A stretch of 64,000 nt of DNA from Trueperaceae bacterium. GTDB lineage: Bacteria > Deinococcota > Deinococci > Deinococcales > Trueperaceae. The translations under genes and the position numbers were made by a program. Below, in pieces: positions 56,967-64,000 of the stretch. Position 1 is the first letter of the stretch. Each line of letters opens with the position of its first letter. The DNA is taken from positions 24,344-88,343 of the forward strand of contig DASVDQ010000106.1 of NCBI GenBank assembly GCA_036381035.1, read 5' to 3'. The notes under the pieces are model-generated. The model made no database searches. It was not told the DNA's origin and saw nothing but the letters and a program-made list of their open reading frames with translations.

Positions 56967-57887
56967 CTACCGGCCCGCCGAGGCCATGCGCCGCATCGCC
57001 CAGGCGGCGAACACCACCGCGACCGGACCGGCGCCGAAGGTCACGGCGATGTCGGCGGCCATGGGGAGCTGCTGGAAGCCCAGCAGCACGTACCTGAGCA
57101 GGTCGAGCTGGTAGCTGACAGGGTTCACGTAGACGAGCGCCTGGATCCAGACGGGGAGCTGGACGATCCAGCCGCCGCCGATCGCGAAGATCCCCAGCCG
57201 CCGCAGCTCCTCCCGCAGGGCCGGCGGGATCTCGAGGAAGCCGACGCCGCCTATCACGCCGCGCAGCGGGAAGATCGAGCCGGAGAGGAAGTAGAGGGGC
57301 TGGATCACGCCGTTGGAGATGCTGCCGAAGCCCTCGAACGTCTTCAGCCTGGTCGCGATGATCACGCCCAGTGCGGTCATGAAGAGGCCGAGGAAGAACA
57401 TCACGCCCCAGGCGCCCAGCACCGACCAGACCGTGAGACGCACGCCGATGAGCGGCGTGAACAGGAGCGGGATCGTCCCCTGCAGCACGGAGACGGTCGC
57501 CCCGCCGAGCAGCTTGCCGAGCGCCACGGAGAGCATGGGCGAGGGCGACACGAAGACCTCGCGCATGATGCCGACCTCGCGGTCCCACACCAGCGCGATG
57601 GCGCACTGGAGCGCGGCGAAGAGCACGTTGAGGACGATCACGCCGGGGAGGATGTACTGGGCGTAGGTGTAGCCCTCGATCTCGCGCAGGGCGGCGCCCA
57701 GGCCGAAGCCGAGGATCACCAGCCACAGCACGGTCCGCGAGACCCCGCCGAAGATCTGCGAGCGGTCGCGGAAGTAGCGCAGCATCTCGCGGCGCCACAT
57801 GACCAGCACCACCGACGGGGCGACGCCCAGCCAGGAGGGCGGCGCCTTGGCGCGGGGGCCGGCGACGGCGGCGGCGTCGGCGCTCAC
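56967..57887 (-). CDS. ABC-2 type permease of a PQQ-dehydrogenase-linked system (copy 2)
   Basis: 306 residues with six or so helices. The pattern VWDREVGIMREVFVSPSPML and KTFEGFGSISNGVIQPLYFL, then SGSIFPL, is shared with copy 1 at 45693-46502. A longer loop near residue 215 (REELRRLGIFAIGGG) distinguishes it. The start overlaps the ATPase stop (GTGA), so both are made together. Confidence 0.9.
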   Translation of the reverse strand: MSADAAAVAGPRAKAPPSWLGVAPSVVLVMWRREMLRYFRDRSQIFGGVSRTVLWLVILGFGLGAALREIEGYTYAQYILPGVIVLNVLFAALQCAIALVWDREVGIMREVFVSPSPMLSVALGKLLGGATVSVLQGTIPLLFTPLIGVRLTVWSVLGAWGVMFFLGLFMTALGVIIATRLKTFEGFGSISNGVIQPLYFLSGSIFPLRGVIGGVGFLEIPPALREELRRLGIFAIGGGWIVQLPVWIQALVYVNPVSYQLDLLRYVLLGFQQLPMAADIAVTFGAGPVAVVFAAWAMRRMASAGR

Positions 57888-58762
57888 CGCGTGTGCTCCC
57901 CGCCCCGCTTGGCGAAGCTGACCATCAGGTCGCGCGCCGTGGCCTCCTCGTCGCGGAGCTGCTTGCCGGTGAGGGCTATGAACACGTCCTCGAGGTCTCC
58001 GCCCGCCGGGGCGTGCTTGGCCACGAGCTCGGCGGGCGGGCCGATCTCGACGAGGCGTCCGGCGTCGATGATGCCGACCCTGTCGCAGGCCTCGGCCTCG
58101 GGCAGGTTGTGCGTGGTCATCACCACCGTGAGGCCCTCCTTGCGGAGCGCGTCGATCCGCTCCCAGAGGTGCCTGCGGCCCTGCGGGTCGAGCCCGAGCG
58201 TCGGCTCGTCGAGGAAGAGAACGCCGGGACCGTGCATGAGCGCCCGCGCCAGCTCGAGGCGGCGCTTCATGCCGCCGGAGAAGCCGCGCACGCGCCTGTC
58301 GGCGGCCTCGGCGAGCGAGGCCCAGGAGAGCGACTGCTCGACGGCGTCGCGGCGCTCGCGCGTCGGGATGCCGTAGAGGACCGCGTGCAGCTCGAGGTTC
58401 TCGCGTGCTGTCAGGCGCTCGTCGAGCGCCGGGTCCTGGAAGACCATGCCGAGGACCTGCCTGACGCGCTGCGGCTCGCGCACGACGTCGTAGCCCATCA
58501 CGCTGGCGCGGCCGGCGGTGGGCGCGAGCAGGGTCGTCAGCATGTGGATCGTCGTCGTCTTGCCCGCGCCGTTCGGCCCCAGGAGCGCGAAGAACTCCCC
58601 CTGGGCGACGCTGAAGCTCAGATCGTCGACGGCGACGAGGTCGCCGAAGCGCCGGCCCAGGCCTTCCGCCGCGACGGCGGGAGCCGTGCCCCGCGCAACC
58701 GCGGGGGGCCCGCCAGCGGCCTCGGCGGCCGGCGAGCCCCCACGTGCGGGATCGAGACTCAT
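57884..58762 (-). CDS. ABC transporter ATPase of a PQQ-dehydrogenase-linked system (copy 2)
   Basis: 292 residues: Walker A GPNGAGKTTTIHML, Q-loop MVFQDPALDERLTARENL, signature FSGGMKRRLELARAL, Walker B VLFLDEPTLGLDPQ, H-loop TTHNLPEAEACDR. A Gly/Ala-rich N-terminal extension of about 30 residues precedes the ABC domain. ATG 58762 has a TACCGT box ending 7 nt upstream, so it may begin its own leaderless transcript. Confidence 0.92.
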   Translation of the reverse strand: MSLDPARGGSPAAEAAGGPPAVARGTAPAVAAEGLGRRFGDLVAVDDLSFSVAQGEFFALLGPNGAGKTTTIHMLTTLLAPTAGRASVMGYDVVREPQRVRQVLGMVFQDPALDERLTARENLELHAVLYGIPTRERRDAVEQSLSWASLAEAADRRVRGFSGGMKRRLELARALMHGPGVLFLDEPTLGLDPQGRRHLWERIDALRKEGLTVVMTTHNLPEAEACDRVGIIDAGRLVEIGPPAELVAKHAPAGGDLEDVFIALTGKQLRDEEATARDLMVSFAKRGGEHTR

Positions 58763-58769
58763 CGCCTAG

Positions 58770-58775
58770 ACGGTA
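58770..58775 (-). promoter_or_regulatory. -10 box of ABC ATPase copy 2, leaderless type
   Basis: TACCGT on the minus strand, ending 7 nt before the ATG at 58762. Confidence 0.45.
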
Positions 58776-58786
58776 ACCCGAGAGCC

Positions 58787-59887
58787 TCAGCCCCCGAGCA
58801 CCTCGTGAGCCTGACGGAAGACCTCCTGGAGCTCGCGGCAGGCGGCCGCGGGGTCCTCGACGGCGGGACGCTCCTCTTCGTCCTCCTCCTCGTCGTCACC
58901 CTCGCCGGCCTCCTCGCCCTCCTCCTCGGCCTCCAGGCCGGTGAGCGCGCCTATCAGCTCGAGCGCCTCCTCGTGGACCTCGGGGTCCATGAACCCGAGG
59001 AACTGGCCGAGGTCGTCGGTCAGGTAGAGGTAGCTGACGGCGATGGCGCCCTCGAGCGCCACCTCGTCGTCGCCGGCCTCGTAGGCCTGGCAGTAGCCGG
59101 CGAGCTCCTCGGGGAGGTGGGCGGCCAGGGCGGCGAGGTCCCTTCCGGGGAACAGCTCGGCGTCGACCACGGTCTCGAGCACGCCGATCATCCGCTGGAC
59201 CGGCGCCTCGGCCTCCTCGGGGTTGCCGACGATGGCTTCCTCGATCGTGGGCTCAGGGTAGATGGTGCCGAGGAAGTCGAGCATCTCCTCGATGTCGGCG
59301 CGCTGCTGCTCCGTCGCCACGTCGGCGATCTCGCCCCACAGCGCGCTCACGCGCTGGAGCGCGGCGTAGCCCATGGTGTAGGCGCCGAGCTCGCCCTCGA
59401 CGGCCTCCTCGTACCCCTCGCCGACGCCGCCCTCGCCGAGCGACAGGTCGACGATCAGCGCCGCCGTGAAGACGGGGTCGGATCGGACCTCGGCCGGGAT
59501 CACGACCTCGTAGGCCGCCTCGAGCTGGGCGCGCGCCTCGGCGATGGCGTCCTCCAGGCCGTCGCCGGACGCGGCGGCCTCCTCGACGGCCTCCACGGCC
59601 TCCTCGACGGCCTCGGCGAGCTCGGGGTCGGCGGACCTCAGCGTGCCCATGAACCTCGCCAGGTCCTGCTCCAGACCCTCGACCACCTCGAGGAAGTCGT
59701 CGTCGAGGTCGTCGCCCGCGAGCTCGAGCGCGTCGAGCCGCTGCATGGCGAGCTGGAGCCCGTAGGCCTGGCTCTGCACCAGTGTCTGCTCGAAGAAGGG
59801 CGCCCGCGAGTACTGCGCGGAGGCGACGGAGCCCGCCAGGAGGGCGGCGCCGGCGAGCGCCGCCAGGAGCACACGCTTACTCGCCAC
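58787..59887 (-). CDS. Acidic secreted helical protein of unknown function
   Basis: 366 residues: signal peptide (1-24, ending GSVASAQ), then an almost wholly alpha-helical, very acidic chain. It includes AEAVEEAVEAVEEAAASGDG, repeated Glu/Asp runs, and an Asp/Glu-only stretch near residues 330-345 (GEGDDEEEDEEERP). There are only two cysteines, in GYCQAYE and AACRELQ. No family is recognised, and no EF-hand loop with the correct spacing is found. It lies between the beta-propeller and the ABC-2 ATPase genes; GTG 59887 overlaps the propeller gene's end. Its conserved context suggests a periplasmic partner of the PQQ-linked system; metal binding is speculation. Confidence 0.75.
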   Translation of the reverse strand: MASKRVLLAALAGAALLAGSVASAQYSRAPFFEQTLVQSQAYGLQLAMQRLDALELAGDDLDDDFLEVVEGLEQDLARFMGTLRSADPELAEAVEEAVEAVEEAAASGDGLEDAIAEARAQLEAAYEVVIPAEVRSDPVFTAALIVDLSLGEGGVGEGYEEAVEGELGAYTMGYAALQRVSALWGEIADVATEQQRADIEEMLDFLGTIYPEPTIEEAIVGNPEEAEAPVQRMIGVLETVVDAELFPGRDLAALAAHLPEELAGYCQAYEAGDDEVALEGAIAVSYLYLTDDLGQFLGFMDPEVHEEALELIGALTGLEAEEEGEEAGEGDDEEEDEEERPAVEDPAAACRELQEVFRQAHEVLGG

Positions 59888-60911
59888 CCGGGATCACCCC
59901 GATCTCGGCGCTGTGCGCGCCGCGTCCGGCCTCGATGCGGTCCACGACGCAGAGGCACTCCGTGTCGATGACGCTGACGCTGTCGGACAGGCCGTCGGCC
60001 GTGTAGACCTTCTTGCCGTCCGGCGTGATCGCGATGCCCCAGGGACGGCGGCCCATCCGCTCACGGATCGTGGCGACGATCTCGTTCGTCGACGTGTCGA
60101 TGACGTAGACGGCGCTGGTGCCGCCGCCCGCCACGTAGATGCGGTCGGAGGTGGGGTCCACGGCGATCTCCACGGGCCGGGAGTCGAGGCCCAGGTTGAT
60201 CGTGTCGATGACCGAGTGGGTCGAGGTGTCGACGACCGAGACCGTGCCGCCGATCTCGGCGGAGACGTAGGCCCGCGTGCCGTCGTTCGAGAACTCGACG
60301 ACGCGCGGACGGTTGCCCACCAGGAAGTGCTTGACGACCTGGAGGTTCTCGCGGTCGATGACGGTGACCGTGTGCGTGGCCTCGGCGGTGATGTAGACCC
60401 ACTTGCCGTCGGGGCTCACGGCCACGCCCTCGGCCTCGACGCCGACGCGGAAGTTCGCGAGCTGCTCGCCCGTGGCCACGTCGTAGCCGGCGCCCTGAGC
60501 GATGGCCTCGAGGGCGGCCCAGATCTGGGTGCCGTCGGGGCTCACGGCCACGCGCTCGGGGTTGCCGCCCGCACGGAACTCGCCGACGACCTCGTTCGAC
60601 TCGACGTCGATGGCGATGATCTTGTCCTCGGGCGTCTCGATCTGCGGGTTGAAGTCGGAGACCGCGACGTAGACGGTCTTGCCGTCGGGGCTCACAGCCA
60701 GCCCGCGCGGGCGCACCTCGCCGGGACGGCCCGAGATCGTGATCGTCTTGATGACCTCGTCGGTGGCCGTGTCGATGACCGTGATGTCGGCGCTGTACTC
60801 GTTGGCCACGTAGATGCGGTACGAGTCCTGGGCCTGCGCCGCGCCCACGGCCAGCGCCGCGGCCAGCGCTAGGGCCGCTAGCCTCCTGTTGGTGACGCGT
60901 CGTGCTCTCAT
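59877..60911 (-). CDS. YVTN-family beta-propeller protein of the PQQ-linked system
   Basis: 344 residues with a signal peptide (1-28, ending GAAQAQ) and about seven YVTN repeats (YRIYVANEYSADITVIDTAT; KTVYVAVSDFNPQ; DGKWVYITAEATHTVTVIDR; RIYVAGGGTSAVYVIDTSTN; KKVYTADGLSDSVSVIDT). This matches the seven-repeat propeller that accompanies PQQ-dependent alcohol catabolism gene clusters. Function unknown; possibly a docking or sensor protein. ATG 60911 has an AGGAG site. It is the second gene after the LivK-like protein. Confidence 0.9.
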   Translation of the reverse strand: MRARRVTNRRLAALALAAALAVGAAQAQDSYRIYVANEYSADITVIDTATDEVIKTITISGRPGEVRPRGLAVSPDGKTVYVAVSDFNPQIETPEDKIIAIDVESNEVVGEFRAGGNPERVAVSPDGTQIWAALEAIAQGAGYDVATGEQLANFRVGVEAEGVAVSPDGKWVYITAEATHTVTVIDRENLQVVKHFLVGNRPRVVEFSNDGTRAYVSAEIGGTVSVVDTSTHSVIDTINLGLDSRPVEIAVDPTSDRIYVAGGGTSAVYVIDTSTNEIVATIRERMGRRPWGIAITPDGKKVYTADGLSDSVSVIDTECLCVVDRIEAGRGAHSAEIGVIPGGE

Positions 60912-60964
60912 GTTCTCCTCTCGACCGCCGGCCTCCGGCTCGGCGCGTGGTGTGGCTGTCGTGC

Positions 60965-62260
60965 TCAGCGGCGGCATGAGCTGGCGTCCGCCAGGTCGCC
61001 GATCTGGTCGAGCCGCTCGACAGGGTCGGTGCCCGGCATGTAGATCGCCGGCAGCTCGCCCACCAGCGTGGCGAGCGTGAACGGGTCGGTCTCGGTCTCG
61101 CTGATCTTCACGAGGTAGAGGGACTGCCTGAGCTGGCCGTCCCACGGGCGGAACGTCGTGCCGATGCCCTTCCAGACGTCGAACACCGTCGTCTCCGCCT
61201 GCAGGTAGCCGAGGACGTCCTCGGCGTCGGTGCCGCCGCCGAAGAAGGCGGCCTCGTAGCCGAGCTTCACGGCCTGGTAGACGGCCCACGCGGGCGCCTC
61301 CATCGGCTGGCCCTCGAACCTCTGGCGGAAGCGGGCGTTGAGCTCCCTGGCGCCGTAGGCGTCGAGCGTCGCCTCCCAGGCGCTGGCGCGGTGCCCGACG
61401 CCGAGGCGCGGCGCCGCCTCGCGCGAGGCGGCGTAGAACGCGCGCGTCTGCGCCTCGGGGTACGGGAAGCCCGTGACCTCGACCTCGAGACCCGCCTCGT
61501 CGAGGGCGGCGAGCACGCGCAGCTGCTCCGCGGCGGGCAAGAGGAGCAGGACGACGTCGGCGCCGCTGCGGCGGACGCGGTCGACCACTGGCGCGGCGTC
61601 GCCTCCCGGCTCGAGGGCGACCTCGCCGACGCTGCGGGCGCCGAAGTGACGCTCGCTGAGGCCGCGCTGGACGCGCTCGAGCTGCGCCTGCGACTCCTCG
61701 TCGGTGCCGTGCACGAAGAACCACTGCCGGTAGCCGGACCGCACGTACCAGCCGGCGAGGGAGTCGAGGTACATGGCCGCGCTCGGCGCGATGTGGAGGG
61801 CGGTGGCCTGGCACTGCTCCTGGCGCAGGACGTCGGCCGAGGCGCCGACGTTCAGGTAGGGCACCCCGGACTCGGCCGACCAGGCGCTGAGCGCCGCGGC
61901 CTCCTCCAGGCTGAAGCCGCCGGCGACCACGTAGGCGCCCTCGCCGACGAGCTCCTCGGCGACCGCGACGACGGCGTCGGCGCCGCTGGCCTCGCGCGTC
62001 AGGACCGAGAACTCGATGCCGAGCATCTCGGCGTTGAAGGCGAACTCCTCGCCGGCCATCGTCGCGCCGTCGGCGGCCGACCGCGCCACGGCGTCCGCCA
62101 GCGGCTCGCCGGTGGCGGGCGGCAGGATCACGCCGATGCTGAGGGGGCCCGCGGGGATGTCCTGCGCGACGGACGCGCCGGGGACGAGGATGCACAGCGC
62201 CGCGCCTAGCGTAGCCAGCGACCTCCTGGTCGCCGAGCGTAGCTGCGGTCTGGTGTCCAT
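60965..62260 (-). CDS. LivK-like binding protein of the PQQ-linked system
   Basis: 431 residues with a signal peptide (about 1-33, ending GASVAQ) and a type 1 periplasmic-binding domain. Segments include LSIGVILPPATGEPLADAVA, SAESGVPYLNVGASADVLRQ, LHIAPSAAMYLDSLAGWYV, WDGQLRQSLYLVKI and a late Cys in DASSCRR. It corresponds to the substrate-binding subunit found with PQQ-dependent alcohol dehydrogenase systems and to the C-terminal halves of the two fusion proteins here. ATG 62260 has a GAGGAG site. It is the first gene of the long minus-strand operon, divergent from the two-component system. Confidence 0.88.
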   Translation of the reverse strand: MDTRPQLRSATRRSLATLGAALCILVPGASVAQDIPAGPLSIGVILPPATGEPLADAVARSAADGATMAGEEFAFNAEMLGIEFSVLTREASGADAVVAVAEELVGEGAYVVAGGFSLEEAAALSAWSAESGVPYLNVGASADVLRQEQCQATALHIAPSAAMYLDSLAGWYVRSGYRQWFFVHGTDEESQAQLERVQRGLSERHFGARSVGEVALEPGGDAAPVVDRVRRSGADVVLLLLPAAEQLRVLAALDEAGLEVEVTGFPYPEAQTRAFYAASREAAPRLGVGHRASAWEATLDAYGARELNARFRQRFEGQPMEAPAWAVYQAVKLGYEAAFFGGGTDAEDVLGYLQAETTVFDVWKGIGTTFRPWDGQLRQSLYLVKISETETDPFTLATLVGELPAIYMPGTDPVERLDQIGDLADASSCRR

Positions 62261-62351
62261 ATCGTCAGTCTCCTCACGTGTACGGGTGGGCGGCCCGGCC
62301 CGCGGACCGCACCGCGGGAGACCGCACGGGAACGGTGTTCGGGGGCGATGG

Positions 62352-62359
62352 TATATCAT
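62352..62359. promoter_or_regulatory. AT-rich TATATCAT core between divergent operons
   Basis: GGTATATCATGCC is the only AT-rich stretch in the 214-bp spacer between the LivK-like gene and the response regulator. Read on the minus strand it gives TACCAT/TATACC, so it may serve as a -10 in either direction. No -35 is evident. Confidence 0.35.
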
Positions 62360-62441
62360 GCCTCCGCCCGTGCCCCGTCGCGTCACCCGGGTCCGCGCGC
62401 TCCCGTCGAGGCGCGCAGGCCGTCGTCCCGGACGGCGCCAG

Positions 62442-62473
62442 CCTAAGTGCGACGGGTAAGTCAGGGGTAAGTG
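62442..62473 (+). promoter_or_regulatory. Tandem TAAGT repeats at the response-regulator start
   Basis: CCTAAGTG (62442-62449), GGGTAAGTC (62454-62462) and GGGTAAGTG (62465-62473) stand immediately before the ATG. The last two are 11 bp apart, as expected for an OmpR-type dimer site, and would overlap the ribosome-binding region. They fit autoregulation by the encoded regulator. Confidence 0.4.
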
Positions 62474-62474
62474 G

Positions 62475-63134
62475 ATGAAGATCCTGCTGCTCGAGGACCA
62501 TGCGGACATCGGCAACGCGCTGGCCGAGGCCCTCAGGCACGAGCGCTACCAGGTCGAGTGGGTCACGTCAGAGGCCGCGGCCGCCCGCGCGGCGGCCGAG
62601 CAGCGCTTCGACCTCGCCGTGCTCGACGTCATGATCGGCGCGCGCGAGGACGCCGGCTTCGAGCTGGCCTCCCAGCTGCGGGACGCCGGCTTCGAGGGCC
62701 AGGTGCTGTTCGTGAGCGCGCGCGACGCCGAGGTCGACCGCGTGAGGGGACTCGACCTCGGCGGCGACGACTACCTCGTCAAGCCGTTCGGCCTGGCGGA
62801 GTTCCTGGCGCGCGTGCGGGCGCTGCTGAGGCGGCGGGCCCAGACGCGCCGGTCCGTGCTCGAGAGGCCGCCGCTCCACGTCGACCTCACGAACCGCCGC
62901 GTGACCTGGGAGGACAGGGAGGTGACGCTGTCGCGGCGCGAGTTCGAGATGCTCGAGCTCTTCGCCCACTACCCGGACCGGGTCTTCACCGCCGAGGAGC
63001 TGCAGGAGCGCCTCTTCCCCGAGGCGGGCTCGGGCCCCCGCGTCGTGCGCGTCTACGTGAGCCAGCTCCGCCAGAAGCTCGCTGGCACCGTGATCGAGAC
63101 CGTACCCGGCGGCTACCGCCTCGGCCTGGGCTGA
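62475..63134 (+). CDS. OmpR-family response regulator
   Basis: 219 residues. The receiver domain has the acidic pair (LEDH), phospho-acceptor Asp51 (LAVLDVM), Ser in FVSARD and Lys in DDYLVKPF. The C-terminal winged helix (VTLSRREFEMLELFAHYPDR; VVRVYVSQLRQKL; TVPGGYRLG) is OmpR/PhoB type. A short insertion follows the phospho-site (GAREDAGFEL). It is followed 11 bp later by a histidine kinase and divergent from the quinoprotein operon, which it probably controls. Confidence 0.94.
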   Translation: MKILLLEDHADIGNALAEALRHERYQVEWVTSEAAAARAAAEQRFDLAVLDVMIGAREDAGFELASQLRDAGFEGQVLFVSARDAEVDRVRGLDLGGDDYLVKPFGLAEFLARVRALLRRRAQTRRSVLERPPLHVDLTNRRVTWEDREVTLSRREFEMLELFAHYPDRVFTAEELQERLFPEAGSGPRVVRVYVSQLRQKLAGTVIETVPGGYRLGLG

Positions 63135-63145
63135 ATACTTGAGGC

Positions 63146-64000
63146 ATGAGCCTACGGCGCTCGGTCTTCCTGGCCGTGATCGCGGCGGTGCTGGCCGCCA
63201 CGTTCCTCGAGGGCGTGCTCGACGTGGCGCTCGAGGCGCTGGAGGACAGGCTGCCCGAGGGCGGCGCGTCGGGCCGCGTCGGGCTGCTCCTCGACCTCCT
63301 CGACGTGCCCGTGTTCGCGCTGCTTGGTCTGGCGCTGGGCCACCTGCTGTCGCGCCGCATCGCCAGGCCCCTCTCGCGCCTGACGCGGGCCACGCGGGAG
63401 CTGGCGGCCGCGGGACGGACCGAGGCCGTGCGGGTGCCGCCGGGCGGCGACGAGCTCTCCGAGCTCGTGCGCAGCTTCAACGCCATGGCCGAGGCCGTCG
63501 ACGAGCACGTGGAGCGGGAGCGGGCCTTCACGCGCTACGCCTCGCACGAGCTGCGCACGCCGCTGTCGGCGATCCGCCTCCAGGTCGAGAGGGCGCGCCT
63601 GGGGCAGGCGCCCGCCGACGACGCGCTCCAGGTGGTCGAGAAGAACGTCAGGCGCATGGAGGAGGTGCTCGAGGCCCTGCTGTCGCTCGCGCGCTCGTGG
63701 GAGCACGCCGCCGAGCGGCGGCCGCTGGCGCCGCTCCTCGAGGAGACGCTGGCGGCGCTGCCGGAGCAGAGCCGCTCGCGGGTGCTGGTGCGGGGGCTCT
63801 TCGGCGGCGCCTACGTCTCGCACCCGCGGATCGTGCAGCAGGCGGTCGCGAACCTCATCGACAACGCCCTGCGCCACGGCGCGGGGCGGACCCGCGTGGC
63901 CGTCGCCGTCGGCGACAGGCGCCTGACCGTGCGGGTCAGCGACGACGGGCCCGGCGTGCCGGAGGACGCGCTGGCGCGCCTCACCGAGCCCTTCTACAAG
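63146..64000 (+). CDS. Sensor histidine kinase (C-terminus cut by window edge)
   Basis: The first 285 codons are visible. Two membrane helices (about 7-26 and 50-70) enclose a very short ~22-residue external loop. A HAMP domain (RRIARPLSRLTRATRELAAA) follows, then the dimerisation helix with phospho-acceptor His near residue 134 (YASHELRTPLSAIRLQ). The ATPase part has NLIDNALRHGAG, SDDGPGVPED and LTEPFYK at the edge. With so little outside the membrane, it probably senses through the membrane helices or a partner such as one of the periplasmic binding proteins. GAGG precedes the ATG. Confidence 0.92.
   Translation, partial: MSLRRSVFLAVIAAVLAATFLEGVLDVALEALEDRLPEGGASGRVGLLLDLLDVPVFALLGLALGHLLSRRIARPLSRLTRATRELAAAGRTEAVRVPPGGDELSELVRSFNAMAEAVDEHVERERAFTRYASHELRTPLSAIRLQVERARLGQAPADDALQVVEKNVRRMEEVLEALLSLARSWEHAAERRPLAPLLEETLAALPEQSRSRVLVRGLFGGAYVSHPRIVQQAVANLIDNALRHGAGRTRVAVAVGDRRLTVRVSDDGPGVPEDALARLTEPFYK

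Noticed and set aside
55936..57798. A 620-codon frame running from the ABC permease into the cytochrome fusion
   Set aside because: The first half is a shadow of the permease; the real gene starts at 56814 with a ribosome site and signal peptide.
59726..59765. A possible EF-hand (DDLDDDFLEVVEG) in the acidic secreted protein
   Set aside because: The loop lacks Gly at position 6 and Glu at position 12 in every register tried, so it does not fit an EF-hand.

Overview
The window is a very G+C-rich bacterial chromosome segment with dense, often translationally coupled genes. It looks like a member of the Deinococcota, perhaps Trueperaceae. Three things point that way: a DnaJ without the zinc-finger domain, many starts preceded at 5-7 nt by a TANNNT -10 box (the leaderless architecture known from Deinococcus), and the gene mix. 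No rRNA, tRNA or taxon marker is present, so this placement is an inference.

Left part (1-27 kb) is mostly housekeeping. It holds an AddA/AddB-like helicase pair (the left one cut by the window edge), a DUF255 thioredoxin-fold protein, a parvulin PPIase, and the dnaK-grpE-dnaJ chaperone operon with a clear sigma-70 promoter. Next come a serine hydrolase, L-2-hydroxyglutarate oxidase, adenine deaminase, an NfuA-type Fe-S carrier, a Crp/Fnr regulator divergent from LexA, and a CoA-transferase. A complete TAXI-type TRAP transporter, a glycerophosphodiesterase and a ProXWV-type glycine-betaine transporter finish this part.

Right part (27.5-64 kb) is a large quinoprotein (PQQ dehydrogenase) island. 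It has four secreted PQQ dehydrogenases and two fusions of a small secreted-repeat domain (COG4315-like) to cytochrome c. There is a diheme cytochrome c, a MoxR/DUF58/von Willebrand cluster, and two copies of an ATPase plus ABC-2 permease pair like those tied to PQQ alcohol oxidation. Five periplasmic-binding proteins are of the MoxJ/XoxJ and LivK-like 'PQQ system' types, and two of them are fusions of both types. A YVTN beta-propeller, an acidic secreted protein of unknown function and a two-component system (right edge, histidine kinase cut) complete it. An SsuABC/TauABC-like transporter borders the island.

Reading of the island: the dehydrogenases oxidise an alcohol-type substrate in the periplasm and pass electrons to the cytochromes c. 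The MoxJ/XoxJ-like proteins, MoxR and the vWA proteins probably assist maturation or metal/cofactor loading. The ABC-2 units, LivK-like protein and beta-propeller resemble the accessory module of Pseudomonas ped-type loci. Three dehydrogenases carry the Asp-x-Asp signature of lanthanide-dependent enzymes. The fourth has lost the catalytic Asp, and three have unusual residues at other metal-ligand positions. PQQ biosynthesis genes are not in the window.
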